From NCBI RefSeq assembly GCF_019039035.1, contig NZ_JAHNZT010000005.1:329360-393359 (forward strand): a stretch of DNA of 64,000 nt, in the 5' to 3' direction. Below are positions 46,218-54,773 of the stretch, in pieces. Every line of letters starts with the position of its first letter. The first letter of the stretch is position 1. This DNA comes from Citreicoccus inhibens. GTDB lineage: Bacteria > Myxococcota > Myxococcia > Myxococcales > Myxococcaceae. The notes beneath the pieces are model-generated. The model saw nothing but the letters and a program-made list of their open reading frames with translations, was not told where the DNA came from and searched no databases. Position numbers and translations under genes: made by a program.

Positions 46218-46853
46218 TCAGGGCAGCCGTTCGACGGTGGCGCCCAGGCGCTCCAGCAGCTCGCGGTACCACGTGAAGGCGCGCTCGGTGCGGTTGCCCA
46301 GCTCCTTCGAGCCCCAGAGCAGCGTCATCGTGCGGCGCGTGTCCGCGTTCGTCTTGGTGCGCTGCGCATCCTTGACGGCGTTGGCGCAGGGACCCTCGGC
46401 ATCGAACAGACAGAGCAGACCCTCCAGGTCGATGGTCTGACCCGAGGCGTTGAAGACGTATTGGTCACCCGTGATGGCGGTGCCCACCCGGAAGGGCGCT
46501 TGGGCTCGGTCGAGGTCCACCACGCTGATGGGCAATCCGCTGTGCAGTGACACGGCGTTGCACGCGTCCACCGCGGCGTTGATGGAGCCCAGCGAGCCGT
46601 CTCCCGCCGCGCGCACCAGATACTCGGAGGCGGGTTTACCTCGGCCGGTGGGCTTGTAGCCGCCGTGGCGCAGCAGGTCCCTCACAGCACCTCGCACGGC
46701 GTCATCGGATGTGAGCGGCGCGGACGCATCGCCCTTGAGGAGGGCCGCCAGCCACTCGGGAGAGGGCAGGGCGCTCAGCGGGGCGGGGAACGTGGAGGTG
46801 AAGGCGACGAGGTCGAGGAGCGGATGGGGATCGACGGTCAGCACGCGCGGCAC
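46218..46853 (-). CDS. B3/B4 domain protein (PheRS editing-domain-like)
   Basis: A 211-residue protein; start GTG 46853 (alternative GTG 46844). The core carries the B3/B4 pattern: YKPTGRGKPASEYLVRAA, GSINAAVDACNAVSLHSGLPISVVDLD, IDLEGLLCLFDAEGPCANAVKDAQRTKT and a final LLWGSKELG. B3/B4 is the editing module of the PheRS beta chain; stand-alone copies (COG3382) are widespread and are thought to act on mischarged tRNA or as yet unknown substrates. It lies convergent to ileS, separated by a strong hairpin. A trans-editing role is an attractive guess but unsupported. Confidence 0.82.
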   Translation of the reverse strand: MPRVLTVDPHPLLDLVAFTSTFPAPLSALPSPEWLAALLKGDASAPLTSDDAVRGAVRDLLRHGGYKPTGRGKPASEYLVRAAGDGSLGSINAAVDACNAVSLHSGLPISVVDLDRAQAPFRVGTAITGDQYVFNASGQTIDLEGLLCLFDAEGPCANAVKDAQRTKTNADTRRTMTLLWGSKELGNRTERAFTWYRELLERLGATVERLP

Positions 46854-46962
46854 TCTATGACATCCCGATGGGCGTCGAGCGGGGCCGAGCGCACCCTGCT
46901 CGGCGAGCCGAGGCACTGGTAGGGTCTCGGGAGGACGAGACATCCCGTCTCCGGAGTGAGTC

Positions 46963-47325
46963 ATGCCGACGCTGATTCCAGCCCCCACCCGTGTCACGGC
47001 GGTGGGCAACAAGCCGAAGCTCATCGACGAATACATCGGTCGGCGGAACTCGAAGACGACCCACCTCAGCGTGGCCCACATGCGCAGCCCAGGTGGGTGG
47101 GAGGAGCCCGGCCAGACGCCCGAGTTCCGTGAAATCACCCTGGTGCTGGATGGCCTCCTGCGGGTGGAGCACAAGGGCGGGACGCTCGACGTGCTGGCGG
47201 GACAGGCGGTCATCTGCGAGCCCGGAGAGTGGGTCCGCTACAGCACGCCGGACGAAGAGGGCGCCGAGTACGTCGCCATCTGCATGCCGGCCTTCTCTCC
47301 GGGAACGGTCCATCGGGACGCCTGA
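46963..47325 (+). CDS. Small cupin-domain protein
   Basis: A 120-residue single-domain cupin from ATG 46963. Beta strands LSVAHMRSPGGW, FREITLVLDGLLRVEHKGGTLDVLAGQAVICEPGEWVRYSTP and GAEYVAICMPAF follow the conserved-barrel pattern, with G-x5-H-x-H degenerate (only Glu and Arg in the first motif, no His pair), so metal binding is doubtful. The second motif contains GEWVRYSTPDEEGAEYV. Members of this small-cupin type act as ligand or sugar binders or as enzymes; no function can be assigned. It starts about 140 bases upstream of the ABC-F protein gene, with no clear link. Confidence 0.8.
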   Translation: MPTLIPAPTRVTAVGNKPKLIDEYIGRRNSKTTHLSVAHMRSPGGWEEPGQTPEFREITLVLDGLLRVEHKGGTLDVLAGQAVICEPGEWVRYSTPDEEGAEYVAICMPAFSPGTVHRDA

Positions 47326-47468
47326 TGGCCCTCGGAGAAGGGCGAAAGGGGGCTGCCTGCCCGGCCGGGTGAAAGGGCCGGGAGGCGCCGTGGGTTCGGA
47401 ACAGTCCCGCCTGGACGCCGCCCGTGGCATAAGGGCGCCCCCGAACGCTTCAGGCCCCACGAACCCAC

Positions 47469-49091
47469 ATGATTCGTCTCGACAACATCGGCAAGCAGCA
47501 CGGTCAGCAGCTCCTCTTCGTGGAGGCGTCCGCCGCGCTCCACCGTGGTGAGAAGGTGGGGTTGGTGGGCCCGAACGGCGCGGGCAAGACGACCGTCTTC
47601 CGCATGATCACGGGCCAGGAGCACCCGGACGAGGGCCAGGTGGCCGTCGATCGCGGTGTCACCATTGGCTACTTCAGCCAGGACGTGGGCGAGATGGAGG
47701 GCCGCAGCTCCGTCGCCGAGGTCATGAACGGCGCGGGTCCGGTGAGCGAGGTCGCCGCCGAGATGAAGTCGCTCGAAGCCGACATGGCCGACCCGGACAA
47801 GGCGGACGAGATGGAGAAGCTCGTCGAGCGCTACGGCCTGGTGCAGGGCCGCTTCGAGGAGCTGGGCGGCTACGCCCTGGAGGGGCGCGCGCGGGAGATT
47901 CTCGCGGGCCTCGGGTTCACCGAGGAGATGATGGACGGCGACGTCGGCGCGCTCTCCGGTGGATGGAAGATGCGCGTGGCGCTCGCGCGAATCCTGCTCA
48001 TGCGTCCGGACGCGATGCTGCTGGACGAGCCGAGCAACCACCTGGACCTCGAGTCGCTCATCTGGCTGGAAGGCTTCCTCAAGGGGTACGAGGGCGCGCT
48101 GCTGATGACGTCGCACGATCGCGAGTTCATGAACCGCATCGTGACGAAGGTGGTGGAGATCGACGGCGGCACGCTGACGACCTACTCGGGCAACTACGAC
48201 TTCTACGAAGGGCAGCGCGCGCAGAACGAGGCGCAGCAGCAAGCGCAGTACGAGCGCCAGCAGGCGATGCTCGCCAAGGAGTTGAAGTTCATCGAGCGGT
48301 TCAAGGCGCGGGCCTCGCATGCGGCGCAGGTGCAGAGCCGCGTGAAGAAGCTGGAGAAGATCGAGAAGGTGGAGCCGCCCAAGCGCCGCCAGACGGTGCT
48401 GTTCGAGTTCCAGCCGCCCCCGCGCTCGGGTGACGACGTGGTGAGCCTGAAGGGCGTGCACAAGGGCTACGGCAAGCGGACCATCTACGAGGGCTTGGAC
48501 TTCCTCGTGCGGCGCACGGAGCGCTGGTGCGTGATGGGCGTGAACGGCGCGGGCAAGTCCACGCTGTTGAAGCTGGTGACGGGCTCGACGCAGGCGGACG
48601 AGGGCTCGGTGGCGCTGGGTGGCAGCGTGAAGATGGGTTACTTCGCGCAGCACGCCATGGACCTCTTGAACGGCGAGCGGACGGTGTTCGAGTCGCTGAC
48701 GGACTCGTTCCCGCGCGCGGGTCAGGGCTCGTTGCGAGCGCTGGCGGGCTGCTTCGGGTTCAGCGGCGACGAGGTGGACAAGAAGTGCCGGGTGCTGTCG
48801 GGCGGTGAGAAGGCGCGTCTGGTGATGGCGCAGATGCTGTTCGATCCGCCGAACTTCCTGGTGCTGGACGAGCCGACGAACCACCTGGACATGGCGACGA
48901 AGGAGATGCTCATCACGGCGCTCTCGCGCTACGAGGGCACGATGCTGTTCGTCTCGCACGACCGGCACTTCCTGGCGGCGTTGTCGAACCGGGTGTTGGA
49001 GCTGACGCCGGACGGCATCCACAAGTACGGCGGTGGCTACACGGAGTACGTGGCGCGCACGGGCCACGAGGCCCCCGGCCTCCGCAGCTAA
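47469..49091 (+). CDS. ABC-F family ATPase (ribosome-associated)
   Basis: A 540-residue protein with two ABC domains and no membrane segments. The first has Walker A GPNGAGKTT (34-42), signature LSGGWKMR and LLLDEPSNHLD; the second has GVNGAGKST, LSGGEKAR and LVLDEPTNHLD. The inter-domain linker (about 235-320) is charged and helical with YERQQAMLAKELKFIERFKARASHAAQVQSR, the P-site tRNA interaction motif region of ABC-F proteins. It is of the YbiT type, without C-terminal extension. ABC-F proteins bind the ribosomal E site and relieve stalled translation or confer antibiotic resistance; here housekeeping is likelier. A hairpin terminator follows. Confidence 0.92.
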   Translation: MIRLDNIGKQHGQQLLFVEASAALHRGEKVGLVGPNGAGKTTVFRMITGQEHPDEGQVAVDRGVTIGYFSQDVGEMEGRSSVAEVMNGAGPVSEVAAEMKSLEADMADPDKADEMEKLVERYGLVQGRFEELGGYALEGRAREILAGLGFTEEMMDGDVGALSGGWKMRVALARILLMRPDAMLLDEPSNHLDLESLIWLEGFLKGYEGALLMTSHDREFMNRIVTKVVEIDGGTLTTYSGNYDFYEGQRAQNEAQQQAQYERQQAMLAKELKFIERFKARASHAAQVQSRVKKLEKIEKVEPPKRRQTVLFEFQPPPRSGDDVVSLKGVHKGYGKRTIYEGLDFLVRRTERWCVMGVNGAGKSTLLKLVTGSTQADEGSVALGGSVKMGYFAQHAMDLLNGERTVFESLTDSFPRAGQGSLRALAGCFGFSGDEVDKKCRVLSGGEKARLVMAQMLFDPPNFLVLDEPTNHLDMATKEMLITALSRYEGTMLFVSHDRHFLAALSNRVLELTPDGIHKYGGGYTEYVARTGHEAPGLRS

Positions 49092-49105
49092 GATTGACCT
49101 CCGTC

Positions 49106-49140
49106 GAGGCGGGCTCGGCAACGTTCACCGAGCCCGTCTC
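49106..49140 (+). terminator. 13-bp stem after ABC-F gene
   Basis: Stem of 13 base pairs (one G-T) between 49106-49118 and 49128-49140 with a 9-base loop, 14 bases beyond the ABC-F stop. It marks the border of a decaying region. Confidence 0.5.
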
Positions 49141-49437
49141 CGGAACCCCAAGGCCCGCGCCGGGTCACTCACCTGCATGCGCATCCCGCTCACGTGTCCC
49201 AGTCGGAGGGACCTAGATGCATGCACGGTCGAGCTGAATTCGGTGTCTCCACTGCAAGCTTGGCGATGCCTCCACTTTCGACTCCCGAATGTCATTGCAC
49301 CGGATCTCGCCCTACGGGAATTCCGATGCCCATGCGGTGACTGTGGCTGCGATATTGAACTCGATGAGCGAATGGGTTGACGGAGACCTGCGAACCCAAC
49401 GAACGTCTCGATTCGTCGAGCAGACGGTGGGGGCATC

Positions 49438-49993
49438 ATGCGGCACCGATGGTGGCAGGTGTGGGGGTGGTTTTGGCAATCGTGGTGCAGTCGCCCTGGA
49501 GCCAAAGTCGTACCGTTCTACCTCGTCGCTGGCACTGCACTCGCTCGCCTGTCTCGGCTTGATTTGGGCAGCACGTCGATTGCGCGTGGGCAGGGTTTTC
49601 TGGTGCGCGTGTGGCTTGGTGCTCTGGCAGTTCTTTGCCTGGGCTATCAGTGACGTGCAGTGGCTGTGACTCCCTCGGCTATTGGATGCCGTTGCGTGCC
49701 TGATGCTCGCTGTTGCTACTGCGTCAGTGGCGGTACCTCGCAAATGGGTGATCCACGTCCTGGTGGGAGTCGGGACATTGGAGGAGGGCTTGGGCTGCTT
49801 GCGCAATGGTTCGAGGTGCCAATTGGGATGGAGGCTACTCGGCCAGCAGCGTTCTTTGTCAGTGTATCTGGTGAAGGAAGGCGGGTTCTATGAGACGGAG
49901 TACTCGACCTATGCGCTGGAACCGCCCAATGCCTTCGCGGAGAAATTTGGCGGACCATGGGCTGTGGATGTGGCTGGGAGCTTCTTTCATTGA
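49438..49993 (+). pseudogene. Broken membrane-protein gene in a degenerate region
   Basis: A hydrophobic reading frame split over two frames. 49438-49653 encodes MRHRWWQVWGWFWQSWCSRP then helices VVPFYLVAGTALARL and VRVWLGALAVLCLGY. Downstream, frame 2 continues across a TGA (49667-49669) with helices DAVACLMLAVATASVAV and WVIHVLVGVGT and a tail ending EKFGGPWAVDVAGSFFH (to 49993); codon third positions in frame 2 are still mostly G/C on both sides of the TGA. The best reading is a small membrane protein that suffered at least one frameshift and one stop. An intact start for the right part (TTG 49682) is possible. Family unknown. The flanking 49141-49437 shows no recognisable gene. Confidence 0.35.
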
Positions 49994-50023
49994 GGCGTTT
50001 GTTTGTTGAATGGGCGGTGGCGC

Positions 50024-50298
50024 ATGTTTGCTGGGCGAATCGGTTTCTTTGTTTTTTGCCTCTCTTTTTGTGGTTGCGTTATTCAGGAGTCTGATTGTGT
50101 TTTTGATTCAAACTGCGGGAAGGGCGAGCAATGCGTGAAGTGAAGTGGAGTGGTGGCGGGATCTCGGCGCTCGTAACGTCGTATCGAACCTGTGAGCGGC
50201 CATGTAGCAAAAACTCGGACTGTTCTGTGGGATATCGGTGTGCGAGCACTGACCATGGTCCTGTAGTTCCTGTCTGTAAAGTTGATCGCAATCGCTGA
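50024..50298 (+). pseudogene. Frameshifted Cys-rich lipoprotein gene
   Basis: Reading from ATG 50024 gives a lipoprotein-like signal (MFAGRIGFFVFCLSFCGC) and the module CVFDSNCGKGEQC, then a stop at 50143 after 39 residues. The +2 frame from 50131 continues MREVKWSGG...TSYRTCERPCSKNSDCSVGYRC...VCKVDRNR to a stop at 50298. Joined, they match the intact gene at 50889-51185 in order and spacing: C-x5-C-x5-C, REV, RTCE, C-x5-C-G-x-RC. A single-base slip near 50131-50143 explains the break. This stretch is markedly AT-rich: 24 of 60 bases are G or C at 50041-50100. It is either a pseudogene or a sequencing error. Confidence 0.6.
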
Positions 50299-50510
50299 GC
50301 GGGTGTTGATATGTGAATTGGTGTGCGCTGGGGTGCGCTCGATGGTGTTCTGCCGGAGAAGGGCGGTGGGGCTCAGGGCGCGGTCAGGCGGTGTTCTTCT
50401 TTCTCGGGGCTCTCGGCGGGCAGGCCCGAGCCGCTGAACGCTGGAAGCAGCAGTCCGAGCACAATCAGGAGGCAGCCGCTGCGAGAACACTATCTAGAAG
50501 GGCATCCCGA

Positions 50511-50723
50511 ATGCGGCTGCCAATGAATCTATTGTTGGGAGTGGCTCTTGGGCAGATGGCGTGCGTTCCGGAGTGCGGGAAACGCCAGATGATGGCTGAG
50601 GGTGACTTGTGCCAGTTGATGATTGGCACCAGCAGATATCGCGCTCGGAGAGGTGTGAACCCTGGCGACATTCGCGATTTGTCTGAGCCGACGTGTCCTC
50701 CCGACCCCTGTGTGTTCCAGTGA
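50511..50723 (+). CDS. Small Cys-containing exported protein (hypothetical)
   Basis: A 70-residue reading frame from ATG 50511 (MRLPMNLLLGVALGQMAC...) with a hydrophobic N-terminus and a Cys-rich mature part (ACVPECGKRQM, LCQLMIG, TCPPDPCVF). A later ATG at 50523 is also possible. AAGGG lies nine bases upstream. It shares the region with two Cys-rich homologues but its Cys spacing differs, so it could be a decayed or separate family. Without an intact lipobox consensus (GQMAC) the export route is uncertain. 50299-50510 and 50724-50888 hold no convincing gene; a short hydrophobic minus-strand remnant (50373-50470) is the only hint. Confidence 0.4.
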   Translation: MRLPMNLLLGVALGQMACVPECGKRQMMAEGDLCQLMIGTSRYRARRGVNPGDIRDLSEPTCPPDPCVFQ

Positions 50724-50888
50724 GTACCGACAGACCCGTGGAGGCACTCGTACAGGTTGACGGTTGATGCGGGAGAGGGCGAGGTGCGCTCATCTGGGTT
50801 CGATGGTCGAATGGGTACGGAGGATGATCTGGTTCGACGTGGACCGCTTGAGTGAGACCTATGACCATGGGGCCGAGAGGGGTGAACT

Positions 50889-51185
50889 GTGAGACGGGTT
50901 GCTTGGGCAGCCATCCTGATTGTGGGGGCTGCTGGTTCATTGTGTGGTGGTTATTTCGCGTACCGATTGGCCAAGTCTGAAGGGGTGTGTTGGTCTGATT
51001 GGGAGTGTCCGAAAGGGATGGATTGCGTCTGGTCTTGGGGGATGGTCGCGAGAGAGGTGGGTGATGTGGGGTATGGGTTTGCTAGGACGTGCGAATATTT
51101 GTGTTGGACGAGTGCCGACTGTCCGACGGGCTTTCGATGTGTGTATGAGACGGATGGTCTCGGGTATGCATGTCAACCCGACTGA
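50889..51185 (+). CDS. Cys-rich membrane-anchored small protein (intact paralogue)
   Basis: A 98-residue protein starting with GTG, preceded by AGGGGTG. The N-terminal helix (VAWAAILIVGAAGSLCGGYFAY) is a signal anchor or uncleaved signal; no clean lipobox. The mature part contains CWSDWECPKGMDC and CWTSADCPTGFRC, both C-x5-C-x5-C knots, with RTCEYLC between, and a final Cys in YACQPD. The frameshifted relative lies ~600 bases upstream. The same knot also occurs in the lipoproteins at 18.7-20.5 kb. The family is common in myxobacteria but has no assigned function; secreted Cys knots often resist proteases. It is the only intact member of the local pair. Confidence 0.6.
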   Translation: MRRVAWAAILIVGAAGSLCGGYFAYRLAKSEGVCWSDWECPKGMDCVWSWGMVAREVGDVGYGFARTCEYLCWTSADCPTGFRCVYETDGLGYACQPD

Positions 51186-51311
51186 CGGTGGCTGGGGTTG
51201 ATGAGGCCATCCTGCGGCTCGGCAAAATGCTCGCGCGACATCCGCACAGGCGCAGAAGGCCTGGGCGGCGTTCGGTCTCCGCGCCGGCTTTCCAGTGTCT
51301 GGTGAATCTTC

Positions 51312-51334
51312 GAGCGGAAGTCTGTTTTCCGCTC
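51312..51334. repeat. 8-bp inverted repeat
   Basis: GAGCGGAA (51312-51319) and TTCCGCTC (51327-51334) around GTCTGTT; a possible terminator for the small Cys-rich gene. Confidence 0.45.
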
Positions 51335-51365
51335 TACGCGTGTGACGCCCTGCTCCAGGAGAGCG

Positions 51366-51392
51366 GCGGGAGCCGCTAGTTTCGGCTCCCGC
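51366..51392. terminator. 10-bp perfect hairpin between convergent small genes
   Basis: GCGGGAGCCG (51366-51375) and CGGCTCCCGC (51383-51392) with a 7-base loop containing CTAGTTT. It lies between a plus-strand gene ending at 51185 and a minus-strand gene ending at 51411, and can serve both. Confidence 0.6.
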
Positions 51393-51410
51393 GCTCATCC
51401 GAGACTGCAA

Positions 51411-51665
51411 TCAGTCGCAGCTCCAGGCCTTCTCTTCCCACTTGCCGCAGGTGCTCTCGCGGCAGACGGAGTACGCGCAGGTGTCGGCCAGGTACACGCA
51501 GCACGCGACGGCATCCTTGTCCGTCCCCGAACAGCTCTTCATCGCGCCGCCCTTGTACGTCGTGGGCGCGGTGTTGTTGCCACAGGAATCGGGCTTGTCG
51601 GAGTCATCCCCACCACAAGCCGCCAACATCGGAATCGCCAGAAGACACACGAGAAGAGATCGCAT
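51411..51665 (-). CDS. Small Cys-rich lipoprotein
   Basis: An 84-residue protein with a clear lipoprotein signal (MRSLLVCLLAIPMLAAC, Cys17) and a compact mature domain with nine Cys (DSCGNN, KSCSGTD, ACCVYL, DTCAYSVC, STCGKW, WSCD). Spacing such as ACC...DTC...C suggests a single disulfide-knot domain, different from the C-x5-C-x5-C repeats. An acidic/polar linker (GGDDSDKP) follows the lipid anchor. No family recognised. It lies just outside the low-GC island and has the GC content of the rest of the genome. Confidence 0.72.
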   Translation of the reverse strand: MRSLLVCLLAIPMLAACGGDDSDKPDSCGNNTAPTTYKGGAMKSCSGTDKDAVACCVYLADTCAYSVCRESTCGKWEEKAWSCD

Positions 51666-51794
51666 GGGGTGAATGTGACCACGCCCGCCAGGGGAGATGC
51701 CACGCCTTGAGAGTGAAGCCTCTCACGTCGTTTCCCCGGAAGTGTCTCTTGGATTCCGCGAATCTGATGATGCCTTGTTCTGGAATGTCTGGAG

Positions 51795-53234
51795 TTACTC
51801 GAACATCTTGCTCGCGAGCCGCGCCAGCTTCTGCGCCTTGCCTCGGTAGGGGGGAAAGAACAGATGCAGGAACGTGGTCCGCCCCTGTCGAACCACCGCG
51901 CGCTCGTGACTGAAGGTCAGGAAGCCCGTCTCCCCGTGATACGCGCCCACGCCGCTGCGCCCGATACCGCCGAACGGCAGGTTGGGGTTCGCCGCGTGCA
52001 GCGCCACGTTGTTGATGACCGTGCCGCCCGCGCTCGTCTCTTGGAGCAAGCGCTGCACGGTCTGCTCGTCCTGGCTGAAGACATAGAGGGCCAGCGGCTT
52101 GCCTCCCTCGCGAACCTCGGACACCACCTCGTCGAGCGACTCGAAGCGCAGCACCGGCAGCACGGGCCCCAGTATCTCCTCGCCCATCACGGGTGAGTTC
52201 GGCGTCACATCCGTCAGCAACGTGGGGGCGAGATAGCGCGCCTCCGCGTCCGCGACCCCGCCCGTCGCCACCCTCGCCCCGGCCGCCACGCCCTGGTCCA
52301 GCAGCGTGCGCACGCGCGTGAACGCGGCGTCATCCACCAGCCGGCAGAGGTCGGGCGACATCCGCCGCGCCTCCTCGGTCTTCCCGTAGAAGCGCTCCAG
52401 CGCCGCCTTCATCGCGTCCAGAAGCGCCTCCTCTCGCGACGCGTGCACGAACACGTGGTCTGGCGCCACGCAGGTCTGCCCTCCGTTGAGGAACTTGCCC
52501 CAGATGATGCGCTCGGCGGCTGTCTCCACGTCCGCGGTCGCGTCCACGATGGCCGGTGACTTGCCGCCCAGCTCCAGCGTCACGCCCGCCAGGTGCCGCG
52601 CCGCCGCAGCCATCACCCGCTGCCCCACGCGCGTCCCGCCCGTGAAGAAGAAATGGTCGAACGGCAGGCGCAGCAGCGCCTCGCCCACCTCCGGGCCGCC
52701 CTCCACCAGCGTGACTTCCTCGGGCGGAAACGCATCGCGCACCAGCTCGGCCAGGAAGCGCGAGGTGTGGGGCGTCTTCTCGCTCGGCTTGCAGAGGACG
52801 GCGTTGCCCGCCGCCACCGCCGCCACCACGGGCGACATGAGCAGCGGGAACGGCGAGTTCCAGGGCGCGAGCACCAGCACCACGCCCTTGGGCTCGCGGT
52901 GCACCTCGCTCACCGTCCCCGCCAGCAACAGGGGCGCGGCCACGCGGCGCGGCTTCATCCAGCCCTTGAGGTGCCTGCGCACGTGCGCCAGTTCCAGCAG
53001 GACGGGGAGGACCTCGGTCGCCTCCACCTCCGCGGCGGGCTTGCGGAGGTCCTGGTGCAGCGCGTCCGCGAGGGCCTCGCGCCGCTCCAGGATGAGCGCC
53101 TTGAGTGTGTCCAGCCGCGCCAGCCGCTCCCGAGCGCCGGTGCGCGCCAGCTCCCAGCGATGGGCCCTCAGGCGGTCGAACGACTCCTGAAGTCCGCTCG
53201 GCACCAGGGCTTCTTCCTGTTTCACCACGCGCAT
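51795..53234 (-). CDS. Aldehyde dehydrogenase, class-3-like (paralogue A)
   Basis: A 479-residue enzyme. Cys255 in GGQTCVAPDHV is the nucleophile, Glu221 in LELGGKSP the general base, and VLAPWNSPFPLL and FFFTGGTRVG form the cofactor region. The C-terminus has a hydrophobic/basic tail (TTFLHLFFPPYRGKAQKLARLASKMFE) like that of fatty-aldehyde dehydrogenases of the ALDH3 class, which use it to reach membranes. Substrates are probably medium- to long-chain aldehydes. It lies second in a probable operon behind paralogue B and the TetR gene, so the pair may be derepressed by the same aldehyde or fatty acid. Start ATG 53234. Confidence 0.92.
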   Translation of the reverse strand: MRVVKQEEALVPSGLQESFDRLRAHRWELARTGARERLARLDTLKALILERREALADALHQDLRKPAAEVEATEVLPVLLELAHVRRHLKGWMKPRRVAAPLLLAGTVSEVHREPKGVVLVLAPWNSPFPLLMSPVVAAVAAGNAVLCKPSEKTPHTSRFLAELVRDAFPPEEVTLVEGGPEVGEALLRLPFDHFFFTGGTRVGQRVMAAAARHLAGVTLELGGKSPAIVDATADVETAAERIIWGKFLNGGQTCVAPDHVFVHASREEALLDAMKAALERFYGKTEEARRMSPDLCRLVDDAAFTRVRTLLDQGVAAGARVATGGVADAEARYLAPTLLTDVTPNSPVMGEEILGPVLPVLRFESLDEVVSEVREGGKPLALYVFSQDEQTVQRLLQETSAGGTVINNVALHAANPNLPFGGIGRSGVGAYHGETGFLTFSHERAVVRQGRTTFLHLFFPPYRGKAQKLARLASKMFE

Positions 53235-53294
53235 GCCGGCTCCTCCGCGAAGGCGCGCCCACCGTGGGCGCGCGCTCCCAGCCCGGCCGCCTGC

Positions 53295-54761
53295 CTACTC
53301 CAGCATCCGGGTCGCGCGGGAGGCCCATTCCTGGGTCTTTCCGCGGTACGGCGGGTAGAACACCGCCACGAGCGACTTCATCCATTGAACCGACACGGCT
53401 CGCTCATGGCTGAAGGTCTTGAAGCCGAAGTGCCCATGGTAGTTCCCCAAGCCGCTCATGCCCACCCCGCCGAACGGCAGGTTCGGGTTCGCCACGTGGA
53501 TGAGCACGTTGTTCACCACGGCCCCGCCGGAGGTCGTGTGCTGGAACACCTCCTCCACGGCGCGCTTGTCCTGGCTGAACACGTAGAGCGCGAGCGGCTT
53601 CTCGCCCCCGTTGATGTGGGCGTACACCTCCTCGCGCCGCTGGTACGTCATCACCGGCAGCACCGGCCCGAAAATCTCGCCCTCCATGATGGGCATGTCC
53701 GGCGTCACCCCGGACAGCACCGTGGGCGCCAGGTAGCGCGACGGCCCATCCGCCGTCCCGCCCGTCTCCACCTTCGCTCCCGCCTCGACCGAGCGGTCGA
53801 GCACGTCCTTGACCCGCCGCCAGGCGACCGGGTCCACCAGCCGGGCGAGGTCGGGGCTGGCCTGACGCTCCGCCTCGGTGTCCCCGTAGAAGCGCGTGAG
53901 CACGCCCTTGAGCGCGTCCAGGAACGCCCGCTCCTTCGAGGCGGGCACGAAGATGTAGTCCGGCGCGACGCACGTCTGGCCCGCGTTGATGAACTTGCCC
54001 CACGCCACGCGCTCGGCGGTGGCGGCCAGGTCCGCCGACTCGTCGATGATGACCGGTGACTTGCCGCCCAGCTCCAGCGTCACGCTGGCCAGGTGCTTCG
54101 CCGCGGCCTCCATCACCTTGCGGCCGATGCGCGGGTTGCCCGTGAAGAAGAAGTGGTCGAACGGGAGCTGGAGCAGGCCCTCCGCCACCTCGGCGCCGCC
54201 CTCGAACACCGCGACCTCGTTCTCCGGGAACACGTCGCGGATGAGCTGCGCGATGAAGCGAGACGTGTTCGGCGTCTTCTCGCTGGGCTTGAGCACCACG
54301 CAGTTGCCCGCCGAGATGGCGGCGATGAGCGGCGCGGCCAGGAGCTGGAACGGGTAGTTCCACGGCGACAGGATGAGCACCACGCCCCGCGCCTCATGGC
54401 GCACGTGGCTGGACGCGCCCGCGAGCAGCATCGGCTGGCCCACGCGGGTCGGCTTCATCCAGCCCTTGAGGTGCTTCACCGTGTGGTTCAGCTCCTCCAG
54501 CGTGGGGTGGATCTCCGTCAGCTCCACCTCCACGGCGGGCTTCTTGAAGTCGCGGTGGATGGCGTCCGCGAGCTGCTCACGGCGAGCAAGAATCGCCTCG
54601 CGCAGCTTCTTCAGGCGCGCGATGCGCTCGGCCGCGGTGGTGCGAGACATCGTCCAGCGGTGCGCGCGCTGGGCGTCGAACACCGCGCGCATCCGCGCGA
54701 GGTCCGGCGCGTGGGCGACAGGAAGCTCAATCACAGGCGCGCTGCTGCTCTGGGGCGACAT
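53295..54761 (-). CDS. Aldehyde dehydrogenase, class-3-like (paralogue B)
   Basis: A 488-residue paralogue of the next gene, with nucleophile Cys264 (NAGQTCVAPDYI), Glu230 (LELGGKSP), ILSPWNYPFQLL and FFFTGNPRIG. It also shares SEKTPNTSRF and the same class-3 C-terminal tail (SLVAVFYPPYRGKTQEWASRATRMLE). It lies 12 bases after the TetR gene, so TetR, B and A form one transcript. Two adjacent class-3 enzymes suggest overlapping but different chain-length preference; the sequence does not decide which. Oxidation of fatty aldehydes fits the neighbouring desaturase only loosely. Confidence 0.92.
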   Translation of the reverse strand: MSPQSSSAPVIELPVAHAPDLARMRAVFDAQRAHRWTMSRTTAAERIARLKKLREAILARREQLADAIHRDFKKPAVEVELTEIHPTLEELNHTVKHLKGWMKPTRVGQPMLLAGASSHVRHEARGVVLILSPWNYPFQLLAAPLIAAISAGNCVVLKPSEKTPNTSRFIAQLIRDVFPENEVAVFEGGAEVAEGLLQLPFDHFFFTGNPRIGRKVMEAAAKHLASVTLELGGKSPVIIDESADLAATAERVAWGKFINAGQTCVAPDYIFVPASKERAFLDALKGVLTRFYGDTEAERQASPDLARLVDPVAWRRVKDVLDRSVEAGAKVETGGTADGPSRYLAPTVLSGVTPDMPIMEGEIFGPVLPVMTYQRREEVYAHINGGEKPLALYVFSQDKRAVEEVFQHTTSGGAVVNNVLIHVANPNLPFGGVGMSGLGNYHGHFGFKTFSHERAVSVQWMKSLVAVFYPPYRGKTQEWASRATRMLE

Positions 54762-54773
54762 GGCACGTCTCCT

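Noticed and set aside
50313..50510. Extension of the small Cys-containing gene upstream
   Set aside because: Extra residues have no signal peptide character; a hydrophobic start occurs only from 50511.
50937..51410. 157-residue minus-strand frame over the intact Cys-rich gene
   Set aside because: Plus-strand Cys knots have a paralogue 600 bases away with conserved order, so plus is the coding strand.
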